Source: Sphingorhabdus sp. (lineage in GTDB: Bacteria > Pseudomonadota > Alphaproteobacteria > Sphingomonadales > Sphingomonadaceae). From it: a DNA stretch of 64,000 nucleotides. Position 1 is the stretch's first letter. Every line of letters starts with the position of its first letter. The notes below the pieces were generated by a model, which did not search any database, was not told the DNA's origin, and worked only from the letters and a program-made list of their open reading frames with translations. Shown here in pieces: positions 35,828 to 44,768 of the stretch. Both the position numbers and the translations under genes were made by a program. The stretch is taken from assembly GCA_028279555.1 (NCBI GenBank), contig JANQNO010000005.1, positions 62,001 to 126,000 of the forward strand, in the 5' to 3' direction.

Positions 35828-37206
35828 TCGTAAGCCTCCCGGAAGCGTTTGACCACGCGCAGCGCTATAATGTTGAGCGCCAGCGTTACCACGAAGAGCA
35901 CAAGGCCAAGCGCAAAGGCAGCCAGCGTCGCCGGGTGGTTGAACTCACCCTCGCTGTTCAGCAGTTTTGCGATCTGGAAAGTCACTGTCGTCATACTGTC
36001 GAAGGGATTGGCGGACAGGTTGGCGGCGGCTCCCGCTGCCATATAGACAATCATTGTCTCGCCGATCGCGCGGCTGATGGCAAGCATGATCCCGGCCACG
36101 ATTCCCGGCAGGGCGGCCGGTATCAAGACCCGCTTTATCGTTTCGGATTTTGTCGCGCCCATGGCGAGCGAACCGTCGCGCATCGACGACGGTACGGCGG
36201 CAATACTGTCATCCGCCATCGAGGAGACGAAAGGAATAATCATCACGCCCATGACCGCCCCGGCAGCCAATGCGCTTTCGGTGGACGGGTTTTCCATCCC
36301 GATAAATATCGCAAAATCCCGGACCATGGGTGCAATAGTCAGCGCCGCAAAATAGCCATAGACGACCGTCGGGATACCGGCGAGAATTTCGAGCACTGGT
36401 TTGAGCAGCTTTCGCAGTTTCGGATTGGCATATTGGGTCAGATAGATCGCGCTCATCAAGCCCAAGGGAATGGCAACGACCATTGCGATAATCGCGCCAA
36501 TAAATATGGTGCCCCAGAAAAGCGGGATCGCGCCATAATCTTCGCCCAGCCCTTCCTTGGTGGCGGAGGTGAAGGGGTCGGGTGCCCATTGCGTGCCGAG
36601 CAGAAAATCCGCCGGGCTGACATAGCCAAAGAAAACACCGGTTTCAAAGATCAGCGATGCGATGATGCCAAAGGTGGTCAGGATTGCGATCAGCGAAGCG
36701 AGCAAGAGGAAGAGCATCACAGTCCGCTCGACTTGCGTCCGCGCGGGATAGGCCGCGCGTATCTTGCTGTAGCCCCAGGCACCGCCCACAAATGCAAGCA
36801 ACAGGGAAAGCGCCGTGCCGATCCAGTTATATTTGGCTATCGCTTCGGCAAAGGCAGGAACAAGCTCGCGCGCCTTGGGGTTGAATGCGACAGCTTCCGG
36901 ATTGCCCGCGATACTCCGCGCCTCGCTCAGAATGGCAGATCTTTGAAAATCGCCTTCCGGCAATATGGAAGCCGCAGGATCGGCCAGAACGGAATTTTCG
37001 ATCAGGCCAGGGGCGATCAGTTGCCAAAGCGCCCAGCCCATGAAGGCAGGGAGAGCCACCCAGATCGCCATATGCCAAGCGTGGTAGCTTGGAAGCGAAT
37101 GCAGGGTGCCCCTCCCCGAATGGAGGTTCTGCGCCTTTGCCCGCGCCGTGAACCAGCCAATCAGGCCAAGTCCCAGTACGGCCAGAAGAGCGAAAACCGG
37201 AGACAT
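35824..37206 (-). CDS. pstC: Phosphate ABC transporter permease PstC
   Basis: 460 residues: an N-terminal helix, a soluble loop, then the six-helix permease with VPSSMRDGSLAMGATKSETIKRVLIPAALPGIVAG as coupling loop. The long N-terminal part is usual in alphaproteobacterial PstC. Downstream of pstS by six bases. Confidence 0.96.
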   Translation of the reverse strand: MSPVFALLAVLGLGLIGWFTARAKAQNLHSGRGTLHSLPSYHAWHMAIWVALPAFMGWALWQLIAPGLIENSVLADPAASILPEGDFQRSAILSEARSIAGNPEAVAFNPKARELVPAFAEAIAKYNWIGTALSLLLAFVGGAWGYSKIRAAYPARTQVERTVMLFLLLASLIAILTTFGIIASLIFETGVFFGYVSPADFLLGTQWAPDPFTSATKEGLGEDYGAIPLFWGTIFIGAIIAMVVAIPLGLMSAIYLTQYANPKLRKLLKPVLEILAGIPTVVYGYFAALTIAPMVRDFAIFIGMENPSTESALAAGAVMGVMIIPFVSSMADDSIAAVPSSMRDGSLAMGATKSETIKRVLIPAALPGIVAGIMLAISRAIGETMIVYMAAGAAANLSANPFDSMTTVTFQIAKLLNSEGEFNHPATLAAFALGLVLFVVTLALNIIALRVVKRFREAYE

Positions 37207-37212
37207 GCAGGC

Positions 37213-38262
37213 TTAAGTCAGCTCATCTGCAGTCAGCACCGTCAGGTTTGCTATAACATCGGCATTCTTCTGGCGGATATCTTCAGGCGAAACCACCATG
37301 CCTTTTTCTTTCAGCATGCCGTCTGCGCCCCAAGCCTTTGGCCATTCCGCCAGATATTCCTTAAGGCCGGGAATAACATCCAGATGTTGCTTTTTGACAT
37401 ACATGTAGAGCGGGCGGGCACCAGGATAGGCACCGCTGGCGATGTTGTCGTAAGTCGGCTCGACGCCGCCCATCGTAATACCCGTCAATACATCCAGATT
37501 GGCTTCGAGGAATGAGAAACCGAAAATACCGACCGCTTTGGAATTGTCGGAGACCTTTTTGACGATCAGATTGTCTTCTTCGCCGCCGTCGACATACAGG
37601 CCATCCTTGCGAACACCTTCGCAGACATCCTCATATTTGTCCTTGTCGGTTTCCTTCAGCGCCTTGGTCGCTTCATCGGTTTTGCAGCCTGCCGTCAGGA
37701 TAAGTTCGGCCAGCGCGTCGCGCGTACCCGAAGTGGTCGGCGGGCCGTAGACCAGGATGGGGTCGGCTGGAAGAGCAGCGTTCACATCCTTCCAGGTCTT
37801 TGCCGTATTTTCCTTGCCGAATGGACTGGCTGCGATCGCCTTGTATACGTCGACCGGTGTCAGCTGCAGCGCAATACCATCTTTGGCTGCCGCAAAGGCG
37901 ATGCCGTCGATGCCCACCTGGATTTCGATAATGTCGGTTACGCCATTCTTGGCGCAGTCTTCAAATTCGCTCTTTTTCATGCGGCGTGAAGCGTTGGCCA
38001 CGTCCGGGGTATTGGCTCCGACGCCCTTGCAGAATTCCTTGATGCCCGCGCCGCTGCCTACAGATTCGACCTTGGGCGTGTTGATGCCATCATTGTTTGC
38101 GCTTGTTGCTTCTGCAATTGCCGAAGCAAACGGATATACAGTGGAAGAACCGGTTACGCTCACCGTGTCCCGGCTGCCGGACGAATCGCCCCCGCCCCCG
38201 CCGCAAGCGGCAAGTGTGGCTGCCGAAATAGCAACAAGGCTATATTTCAATGAGTTACGCAT
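37213..38262 (-). CDS. pstS: Phosphate-binding lipoprotein PstS
   Basis: 349 residues. Lipobox ATLAAC and a Gly/Ser linker. The binding site includes VTGSSTVYPFASAIAE and SGTRDALAEL. Delivers phosphate to PstCA. A perfect PHO box lies 43 bases upstream. Confidence 0.95.
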   Translation of the reverse strand: MRNSLKYSLVAISAATLAACGGGGGDSSGSRDTVSVTGSSTVYPFASAIAEATSANNDGINTPKVESVGSGAGIKEFCKGVGANTPDVANASRRMKKSEFEDCAKNGVTDIIEIQVGIDGIAFAAAKDGIALQLTPVDVYKAIAASPFGKENTAKTWKDVNAALPADPILVYGPPTTSGTRDALAELILTAGCKTDEATKALKETDKDKYEDVCEGVRKDGLYVDGGEEDNLIVKKVSDNSKAVGIFGFSFLEANLDVLTGITMGGVEPTYDNIASGAYPGARPLYMYVKKQHLDVIPGLKEYLAEWPKAWGADGMLKEKGMVVSPEDIRQKNADVIANLTVLTADELT

Positions 38263-38304
38263 AGATTGTGTGCTCCTGTTGTTGCGCCGCGATTAGGACA
38301 ATTC

Positions 38305-38322
38305 GGTGACAGTTATGTGACA
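38305..38322 (-). promoter_or_regulatory. PHO box of pstS
   Basis: Leftward reading CTGTCAC-ATAA-CTGTCAC: two identical 7-base units spaced 11 apart, the standard PhoB dimer site. Confidence 0.92.
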
Positions 38323-38350
38323 GCCGTTCTGCCGCGCAGCATAAAGGAGC

Positions 38351-38375
38351 CAGCCGGAACCAAAAGCTCCGGCTG
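38351..38375 (-). terminator. Hairpin after the porin gene
   Basis: CAGCCGGA / TCCGGCTG stem with a nine-base loop, 11-35 bases beyond the porin stop. The tail is T-rich only in part (CTCCTTTAT), so termination may be incomplete and let some porin transcripts run into pstS. Confidence 0.55.
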
Positions 38376-38385
38376 ACCCAAAAAA

Positions 38386-39711
38386 TCAAAATGAAACCTG
38401 AAAACGGGCACCGAAGACATCGACGTCATAGTCGCCGCTTCCCGCCGCAAGGATTGCTGCCAGATCATAGTCCAACTTGCCATAGTTGATCAGGAAGCGG
38501 ACATAGTTGATCGGCGTCCAGATCAGGGAAGCCTGATAGCTGTCCTGTATGCCGCCGATGATGCCCGCGTCGACCAGATCGAGATGATCATAACGGATGT
38601 TGAATTGCAGCGCGCCGAGACCGCCCTTACCGACAGGGTTGCTCACTTTTACACCTTTGAACACGCCGTCCTTATATTCCCGTTTGTCGTCGGTCAGGAA
38701 GATGCCGGCCTCAACCGAGCCGCCGAAGAAGGTGGGGTCGGGGTTTCCGGCAGTCCGGTTGAGCTTCAGCCAGTGCGTTTCCGCCGCTGCATGGAAACGA
38801 CCGGCAATGATGGCTGCTTCCAGGCCGTAGCTGGTTTCGCTTTTGGCATTGCCGATATTGCCTGTGTTGATAAAGCGCGTATCGGTGCTGTGCACCAGAG
38901 GGCGCTGACGATAGCGACGCGTAGTCATATTGTCGCCCAGGTCGCGCCAGTGGAAAGATCCGCCAAAATGCGCCTGCGCGTCGCCAATCTTAGGTGCAAC
39001 CACCAACCTGCCATCCAGGCTGACAGCATCATTGCTGTCATCGTCGAGGTCGGCAATATTGTCGGTAAACACCCCGCCCTGAAGCAACACGGGTCCGGAT
39101 TTGTATTGCGCCGAGACGCCGACACGGCGTTTGAAACCAAACGCATCGGTAAAACCGGAACGTTCAATGAAGCTGGTATCGTTACTGCTCGAAAGCTCTT
39201 CCAGCGACTGGAAATTATTGTGCTGGCCGACCGTTATCTTGAGGCCGCCATCTTTATATTCGAGAAGCGCATCGGTCAGCTCTACGCCGTCGGTAATATC
39301 GGCTTCGACCTTGTAGCCAAATCCGCCAGGAATTTTGCCTTGAACGCCAAGACGAATGCGGCGCGCTTCGTTGGAAAAGCCGAGGCCCGGGTCATTGATC
39401 GAGTCGGGCGCATTGACGGTCGCGACGTCATAGAGGACACGGCCGCGCGGCTTGAAGCTCCAGCCGTCATCGTTGCTGATTTCCGGAGAGCCTTTCCAGT
39501 TCACCTTGCTCTTTGATTTGGATTTTTCTGCAATTTTTTCTTCTTTGGCATCGACCTTGGCCGATAGCTCCTCGAGCTTTGCCTTGAGCGCGGCTACTTC
39601 GGCACGAAGCGACTCAACTTCTGCGTCTTTTGTGTTTGCCGCAGCTGGTGCAGCGGCTGCGACGAGTGAAATTGCGGCTGTCCCAACGACCAACCGTTCC
39701 TTTAGGCGCAT
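38386..39711 (-). CDS. Phosphate-selective porin, OprP/OprO family
   Basis: 441 residues. Signal peptide ending AAPAAANTK, then a coiled-coil (EVESLRAEVAALKAKLEELSAKVDAKEEKIAEK) and a 16-strand-type barrel that ends DVFGARFQVSF with terminal Phe. Trimeric outer-membrane channel for phosphate. Tandem PHO units upstream and the position between phoR and pstS support the phosphate role. Confidence 0.92.
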   Translation of the reverse strand: MRLKERLVVGTAAISLVAAAAPAAANTKDAEVESLRAEVAALKAKLEELSAKVDAKEEKIAEKSKSKSKVNWKGSPEISNDDGWSFKPRGRVLYDVATVNAPDSINDPGLGFSNEARRIRLGVQGKIPGGFGYKVEADITDGVELTDALLEYKDGGLKITVGQHNNFQSLEELSSSNDTSFIERSGFTDAFGFKRRVGVSAQYKSGPVLLQGGVFTDNIADLDDDSNDAVSLDGRLVVAPKIGDAQAHFGGSFHWRDLGDNMTTRRYRQRPLVHSTDTRFINTGNIGNAKSETSYGLEAAIIAGRFHAAAETHWLKLNRTAGNPDPTFFGGSVEAGIFLTDDKREYKDGVFKGVKVSNPVGKGGLGALQFNIRYDHLDLVDAGIIGGIQDSYQASLIWTPINYVRFLINYGKLDYDLAAILAAGSGDYDVDVFGARFQVSF

Positions 39712-39791
39712 ATTCGAAAACTCCCCTTTATTCCCAGGAGCGAATCCTGGGCCGGTGTGTGACGCCTAAAGGTCATTTATTTTGCTTTTTG

Positions 39792-39820
39792 ATGACAAAG
39801 AGGTTTCAGTTTTGTGACAG
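39792..39820 (-). promoter_or_regulatory. Tandem PHO units of the porin gene
   Basis: Leftward: CTGTCAC-AAAA-CTGAAAC-CTCT-TTGTCAT. Three 7-base units at 11-base spacing, the first perfect, the others with two and one mismatches. They end about 80 bases before the porin start. Confidence 0.82.
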
Positions 39821-39854
39821 TCGGGAACGGACGCAAAAAAAAGCCGCGATACTG

Positions 39855-40853
39855 TCAACTCTCAACCAGCGGCAGAGAAATTGAAATGCGCGTGCCGATT
39901 CCGGTTTCGCTTCTTATGTCGAGCCGTCCGCGGTGGCGGCTCACGATATGTTTGACGATCGAAAGGCCCAGCCCGGTCCCGCCGACCGCCTTGCTTCGCC
40001 CCGGGTCAGTGCGATAAAACCTCTCGGTCAAACGCGGCAAATGTTCCGGAGCAATGCCTTCGCCGTCGTCGGTGACCATCACTTTGACCCAACCGTCTCC
40101 GGAAATAACCATTTCCAGAATGACCTGCACATCCGCACCGCCATATTTGAATGCATTGTCAATCAGGTTGCGCAGCATTTGCGACAGCTGTGCTTCTTCG
40201 CCCCGAACGAGAACAGGCTGTTTCGGGATTTTGCGACTGATTTTCGCGTCGCCGCTGAATTCTTCTGCCACTTTGTTGCAAATATCATTCAGATTCACCG
40301 AATTGTCAGGAAGCCGGTGCTTCTCGGCCTCTATTCGCGAGAGGCTCATAAGGTCCGAAACCAGCGATTGCATGCGTTCGGCCTCGCCGCGGATGGTTCC
40401 CAGAAAGCGTTTCCTTGTCGACGGATCACCGCCAGCCTTCGGATCATTCAAAGTCTCGACATAGCCCAGGATATTGGCGAGCGGTGTTCTAAGCTCATGG
40501 CTGGCATTGGCCACGAAATCGGTATGCACCCGGGCGATGCTTTGCTGCTCGGATTTGTCCTGCATGGTGACCAGCCGCTGCCGTTTGGACAGCAGTTCGC
40601 AGCGCAATTCCCATACACTTCCCGGCGTTCCGATATCGGTGACCGTGACGCTGCTCGATTCGCTTGCAAGAATGGCAGAGATAGCCACCGGCGCGCGGAT
40701 GGCCAGGCGGACATTCGCGCCCGTAATATGGCGCCCCAGAAGGTTGATCGCCGCATCATTCGCATAGGTCACTTGTTCGCTATCGACCAGCATGCATGGC
40801 CGATCGAAACAGGCAAGAAGCGCCTCCTGACTGTCGAGGTCCTTTTTGCTCAT
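39855..40853 (-). CDS. phoR: PhoR-type sensor histidine kinase without membrane helices
   Basis: 332 residues: a PAS-like N-terminus (LLACFDRPCMLVDSEQVTYANDAAINLLG), then HTDFVANASHELRTPLANILGYVETL with the phosphoacceptor His, N-box MLRNLIDNAFKYGG, G1 VTDDGEGIAPEHL and G2 VGGTGLGLSIVKH. Phosphorylates PhoB when phosphate is low. The two N-terminal membrane helices of classical PhoR are absent. The start overlaps the preceding stop (ATGA), leaving no room for a longer version. Confidence 0.9.
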   Translation of the reverse strand: MSKKDLDSQEALLACFDRPCMLVDSEQVTYANDAAINLLGRHITGANVRLAIRAPVAISAILASESSSVTVTDIGTPGSVWELRCELLSKRQRLVTMQDKSEQQSIARVHTDFVANASHELRTPLANILGYVETLNDPKAGGDPSTRKRFLGTIRGEAERMQSLVSDLMSLSRIEAEKHRLPDNSVNLNDICNKVAEEFSGDAKISRKIPKQPVLVRGEEAQLSQMLRNLIDNAFKYGGADVQVILEMVISGDGWVKVMVTDDGEGIAPEHLPRLTERFYRTDPGRSKAVGGTGLGLSIVKHIVSRHRGRLDIRSETGIGTRISISLPLVES

Positions 40854-41245
40854 CCCGCCATTTTCTGCAGCATCTCGCCCATTTTGGCGTGAACCAGATT
40901 GATTGCCTTGAGCGGCCTGATCATCACCTTGAAATGCGTGATCAGGCCATCTTCATCGCAGCTGATCATATCGACCCCGTTGATCTGTATGCCGTCGATT
41001 GCCGTTTTGAATTCGAGGATGCAGCTATGTTCGCCGTACCATTCGCCGACATATTCGAAATCGTCGCTGCCCAGCACCTTGTCGGCACTCGCCAGATAGG
41101 CGGTCGTGATGGGCTTGCCGCGCTGCGGTGTATGCACAGCAGGGCTCTCGAATATCGCATCATCATGCAGCGCATCGGCAATTTTCTGCGGATCGCGCGA
41201 TTTTGCAATCGCCTTCCAATGCTCGGCGAGTTGTTGACCGTTCAT
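40850..41245 (-). CDS. SnoaL/NTF2-like protein
   Basis: 131 residues with the small cone-shaped NTF2 fold pattern: LAEHWKAIAKSRDPQKIADALHDDAIFESP, then GEHSCILEFKTAIDGIQINGVDMISCDEDGLITHFKVMIRP. Starts one base after the dehydrogenase stop and overlaps phoR, so it is in the same transcript. Function not assigned; the ketosteroid-isomerase-like pocket suggests a small hydrophobic ligand. Confidence 0.82.
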   Translation of the reverse strand: MNGQQLAEHWKAIAKSRDPQKIADALHDDAIFESPAVHTPQRGKPITTAYLASADKVLGSDDFEYVGEWYGEHSCILEFKTAIDGIQINGVDMISCDEDGLITHFKVMIRPLKAINLVHAKMGEMLQKMAG

Positions 41246-41246
41246 A

Positions 41247-42191
41247 TCAATACCCCAAATCCAGATTGACTTGCGGCTGGAGCGCTTCGCCTTTGTGGTA
41301 GCGCCCCAGATTTTCGATAAAACGCGCCGCGCTGCGCTCAAACATACGGGTCTGCGCGCGGCCGGAAAGATGCATCGAAATATGCGCATTGGGCAGATCC
41401 CACAGCGGATGGTCTGCGGGCAGGGGTTCGGGTTCGGTGACATCGAGCCAGGCCGAGGCGATGGTCTTGTCCTCCAGTGCCTGCGTCAGTGCATCCTGAT
41501 CGACCACCGTGCCGCGCGCTATATTGACCAAGCTTGCCGTATCTTTCATCGCTGCCAGCTCGTCCGCACCGATCATGCCGTCGGTTTCCGGCGTGGCGGG
41601 GACGGCGAGAATGACCCAGTCAAACTCCTTCAGCTTACCGCGCCACTGGTCCGGTGTGAGCGTATCAGGGCCCGGCGTGCGGCGGACTTTGGTGACTTCA
41701 ACGCCGAAGGCCAGCAGCCGCGCCTCGATCAGCTTGCCGATTGCGCCATAACCCAGCAGCAAAGCCTTGCTCTCGAACAGTTCCATCTTGCCGGGGCTGT
41801 CGAGCAGCCATTCCTTGCGCTGCGCCGCCTCCATCACTTGCGCGTAGCCCTTGGCGATATTGAGCATGCCCATAACGACATATTCGGCAATCGTAATCGC
41901 GTTGATGCCAACACCATTGGTGACGACAGTGCCCTGCGCCCTCAATTGCTCAAGCGGCATGCCGTCCACCCCGGCATAGATGCTGTTGAGCCATTTGAGA
42001 TTGGTTGCCGCCGATATGGTTTCGAACATCTCCGCCTTGTCATACATATCGAACCAGCCAATCTCGGCCTTGGGAGCCAGCTCCATGGCTTCCTCTTTGG
42101 CCATGAACCAGTGCGGCTCGATCCATTCGGGCAGGTGCGGTTCGACCAGCGGGCGGATGAGCGAGGCAGCGACGAGCGGGGTTCGGGTCAT
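41247..42191 (-). CDS. D-2-hydroxyacid dehydrogenase family, NAD-binding
   Basis: 314 residues. The NAD-binding half has LLLGYGAIGKLIEARLLAFG, then a catalytic Arg in LVNIARGTVVD, Glu in WLDVTEPEPLP and a His in NAHISMH. Reduces or oxidises a 2-hydroxy acid. It heads the operon with the SnoaL-like protein and phoR. Confidence 0.9.
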   Translation of the reverse strand: MTRTPLVAASLIRPLVEPHLPEWIEPHWFMAKEEAMELAPKAEIGWFDMYDKAEMFETISAATNLKWLNSIYAGVDGMPLEQLRAQGTVVTNGVGINAITIAEYVVMGMLNIAKGYAQVMEAAQRKEWLLDSPGKMELFESKALLLGYGAIGKLIEARLLAFGVEVTKVRRTPGPDTLTPDQWRGKLKEFDWVILAVPATPETDGMIGADELAAMKDTASLVNIARGTVVDQDALTQALEDKTIASAWLDVTEPEPLPADHPLWDLPNAHISMHLSGRAQTRMFERSAARFIENLGRYHKGEALQPQVNLDLGY

Positions 42192-42308
42192 GGTAAAGGC
42201 GATAACCCCAAGCCCCTCCAGATGGCAAGCCAGCGGTCAAAGAAATCCACGTTCAGTTTGCAGTCAGCCCAATTGGCTAGCTATCGAAATGGATGGAGGA
42301 GAATGACA

Positions 42309-43049
42309 ATGAAGAAATTACTCATAGTTTTGGCCGCTTTGCCCGCTTTTTTCGCGCCCTTACCTGCTGCAGCGCAAGATGAGGGCATGCAGGAGATCAT
42401 CGTTACCGGCAGCCGCGCGAGCTTTGGCGGCGGCGGGGTTCGTCCTGTGCAGCCGGCATCCATACCTGCCGTCGGTTTCCGGCGGACCGCCGATTTTGCC
42501 GTGCGCAGTGCTTCGATCACCGGCGACACGCGTGATCGGGCCCGGCGCATTTCGGAGATCAACCAGATGGTGGAAAATGCGATTCGGCTCGCACCCCGAT
42601 ACGGCATCCAGCTTTCCTTCGGCAGCAAGATTGTCGAGGATCTCGATCTTGCGAACTACCGTGATTTCACCCGCGCCAATCTCGTCGGTGCCGGGCGGCC
42701 GGATACGTCGCGGATCAACTTTCTGGTCAAGGTGCCGCTGAACGACAATTCGGATATGGAAGCAATCGAGAAAAAGATGGATGATTTCGTCGATGCCGTG
42801 ACGCCTGTCGGGCGCGCCGAATTTCTCGGCAAAGGCAGCATCAACTTGTCCGTCGTTGCGCCCGACCAGTATCGCAACAATATTATCGCTGCGATCGCGA
42901 AGGATTCTGCCGAAGTGTCTGCCAAGATCGGTCCCGAATATGCGGTCAAGCTGTCGGGCATGCAGGAGCGCGTCGATTGGGCCCGCTGGGGCGACAAGCA
43001 GGTGCTGCTCTACATTCCCTATGAAATGACGATTCTGCCGAAGGGGTAA
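42309..43049 (+). CDS. Secreted protein with a TonB-receptor-like first motif
   Basis: 246 residues. Signal peptide ends LPAAAQ, then EGMQEIIVTGSRASFGGGG, which copies the start of sphingomonad TonB receptors, but no plug or barrel follows. The remainder (RDRARRISEINQMVENAIRLAPRYGIQLSFGSKIVEDL ... LLYIPYEMTILPKG) looks like a mixed alpha-beta periplasmic domain, perhaps SIMPL-like. ATG 42309 is spaced properly from GGAGG; ATG 42303 is too close. Confidence 0.72.
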   Translation: MKKLLIVLAALPAFFAPLPAAAQDEGMQEIIVTGSRASFGGGGVRPVQPASIPAVGFRRTADFAVRSASITGDTRDRARRISEINQMVENAIRLAPRYGIQLSFGSKIVEDLDLANYRDFTRANLVGAGRPDTSRINFLVKVPLNDNSDMEAIEKKMDDFVDAVTPVGRAEFLGKGSINLSVVAPDQYRNNIIAAIAKDSAEVSAKIGPEYAVKLSGMQERVDWARWGDKQVLLYIPYEMTILPKG

Positions 43050-43084
43050 AGCAAGAAAGTGACTTTGGCAGAAAGCACAATCAG

Positions 43085-43145
43085 TCCTCCCCATTGACTT
43101 GCAATGGGGAGGGGGACCGCTCGGCGCAGCCGAGTGGTGGAGGGG
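43085..43145. repeat. Palindromic repeat (CCTCCCC type)
   Basis: TCCTCCCCATTG-(5)-CAATGGGGAGGGGGA followed by CTCGGC-GCA-GCCGAG and GTGGTGGAGGGG. Same family as the repeat before hisA. It lies between convergent genes and may end both transcripts. Confidence 0.7.
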
Positions 43146-43160
43146 CATCTGCCCTAAATT

Positions 43161-44627
43161 TCAAATATCCAGCTTCCAGTCCCAGCCGAGCGGATCGCCA
43201 TCCATCACGTCCACACCCTTGGAAATCAGATCGTCGCGGATGCGGTCGGAGGTTTCGAAATCCTTGTTCGAGCGCGCTTCCTTCCGCGCGGCAAGCTGCG
43301 CCTCGATTTCCTCTTCGGTGATCTGCGCGTCTTTGGGGCGGATACGCAGGTCAGTGCGGGAAAGGGATAGCAGGCCCAAACCAAGGACGGAGTCCATAGC
43401 CTCGACGGCCTGAACCATTATTTCATTGTCCACCTTTTTGGTCGCTATGGCACGTTCCAATGCCGTTAAGGCAATCGGTGTATTCAGGTCGTCAAAGATC
43501 GCAGATTCAAAGTCTTTGAGTGGTTCAGCGACCTTCGATTGCCACATTTTCTTATAGCTTTCCATGGCTTCGTAGAATTCATAAACTTCGAATTCGTCGT
43601 CCGATTTGGGCAGTTTCTCCACTCCCATCACCAATCGCTTCAATCGCGTGAAGGCCGCCTGCAAGTTTTCCCAGCTGAATTCGAGCTCGCTGCGGTAATG
43701 CGCCTGCAGGCAGAGCATGCGATAGGCGAGGGGGTGGAAGCCTCGGTCGACCAGCAGCTGCAGCCGCAGAAACTCGCCATCCGACTTTGACATCTTCCCG
43801 CCGCGATCGATCAGGAAATTGTTGTGCATCCAGATCTTGGCGCCCGAATGGTCGCAATTGCCATGCGCCTGATTCTGGGCGATCTCGTTGGGGTGGTGGA
43901 TTTCGCGGTGGTCGATCCCTCCAGTATGGATGTCGAACGGGTGGCCAAGCAGCTCCTTTGACATGACCGAGCATTCCAGATGCCAGCCCGGCGCGCCCTT
44001 GCCCCAAGGCGAATCCCATTCCATCTGCCGCGTTTCGCCCGGCGGCGTCTTGCGCCAGATGGCAAAGTCGGCGGCGTTGCGCTTGCCCTCTACCTCATCG
44101 ATCCGGCCTTCGCCTTCGTCTGTGACAGCGCGGGCGAGGCGGCCATAGTCGGGCACGGTCGAGACATCGAAATAAAGCCCGCTGCCCAGCTCATAGCAAT
44201 GTTTGTCGGCGATCGATTGGCCCCATTCGATCATCGCCTCGACATATTCGGTCGCCTTGGGATGCGCTGGCTTGCGGATATTGAGCCGCGCCAGATCGGC
44301 CTCGAAATCCGCCTGGTAAAAGGCGGCAATGTCCCAGGCGGACTTGCCCTGCGCCGCGGCGGCCTTCTCCATCTTGTCATCGCCCTCGTCCGCATCGCTG
44401 GTGAGATGGCCGACATCCGTAATGTTGATCACATGCGTGAGCTTGTAGCCCTTGAAGGACAGTGCGCGGCCCAGCGTGTCGGCAAAGATATAGGCGCGCA
44501 TATTGCCGATATGCTGATAATTATAGACCGTCGGCCCGCAGGTATAAACGCGCGCCTCGCCGTCATGAATGGGCTCGAAGGGCTGCAGCTCGCGCGTCAG
44601 GCTGTTGAAGAGTTTAAGCTCGGTCAT
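43161..44627 (-). CDS. cysS: Cysteinyl-tRNA synthetase
   Basis: 488 residues. HIGH-type motif YNYQHIGNMRAY, zinc ligands in YTCGPTVYN, HLECSVMS and HREIHHPNEI, and KMSKS motif GGKMSKSDGE. Charges tRNA-Cys. Full length. Confidence 0.98.
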   Translation of the reverse strand: MTELKLFNSLTRELQPFEPIHDGEARVYTCGPTVYNYQHIGNMRAYIFADTLGRALSFKGYKLTHVINITDVGHLTSDADEGDDKMEKAAAAQGKSAWDIAAFYQADFEADLARLNIRKPAHPKATEYVEAMIEWGQSIADKHCYELGSGLYFDVSTVPDYGRLARAVTDEGEGRIDEVEGKRNAADFAIWRKTPPGETRQMEWDSPWGKGAPGWHLECSVMSKELLGHPFDIHTGGIDHREIHHPNEIAQNQAHGNCDHSGAKIWMHNNFLIDRGGKMSKSDGEFLRLQLLVDRGFHPLAYRMLCLQAHYRSELEFSWENLQAAFTRLKRLVMGVEKLPKSDDEFEVYEFYEAMESYKKMWQSKVAEPLKDFESAIFDDLNTPIALTALERAIATKKVDNEIMVQAVEAMDSVLGLGLLSLSRTDLRIRPKDAQITEEEIEAQLAARKEARSNKDFETSDRIRDDLISKGVDVMDGDPLGWDWKLDI

Positions 44628-44687
44628 TTCTGTGGCGAGCGTTGGCGCAGAGGAGAGGGTAGGTCAAGCCTTCAGTAGGCTGGTGCT

Positions 44688-44749
44688 TGCCAGCGAAAGC
44701 TGGCATCCAGTTTAATCCATTTCAGGCTGGACCCCAGCTTTTGCTGGGG
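44688..44749. repeat. Paired palindromic repeat (GAAA-loop type)
   Basis: TGCCAGC-GAAA-GCTGGCA at 44688-44705 and CCCCAGC-TTTT-GCTGGGG at 44732-44749. The spacer holds ATCCAG and CTGGAC in mirror positions. It lies between two leftward genes. Confidence 0.8.
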
Positions 44750-44768
44750 AGCACGAATGGTGTTACTT

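Noticed and set aside
35935..37515. 526-codon frame antisense to pstC
   Set aside because: Same reason; pstC is clearly the real gene and the antisense product is low-complexity Arg/His/Gln-rich.
41271..42308. Extension of the secreted-protein gene upstream through the dehydrogenase
   Set aside because: The signal peptide and GGAGG place the start at 42309; the upstream part is the antisense of a well-supported gene.
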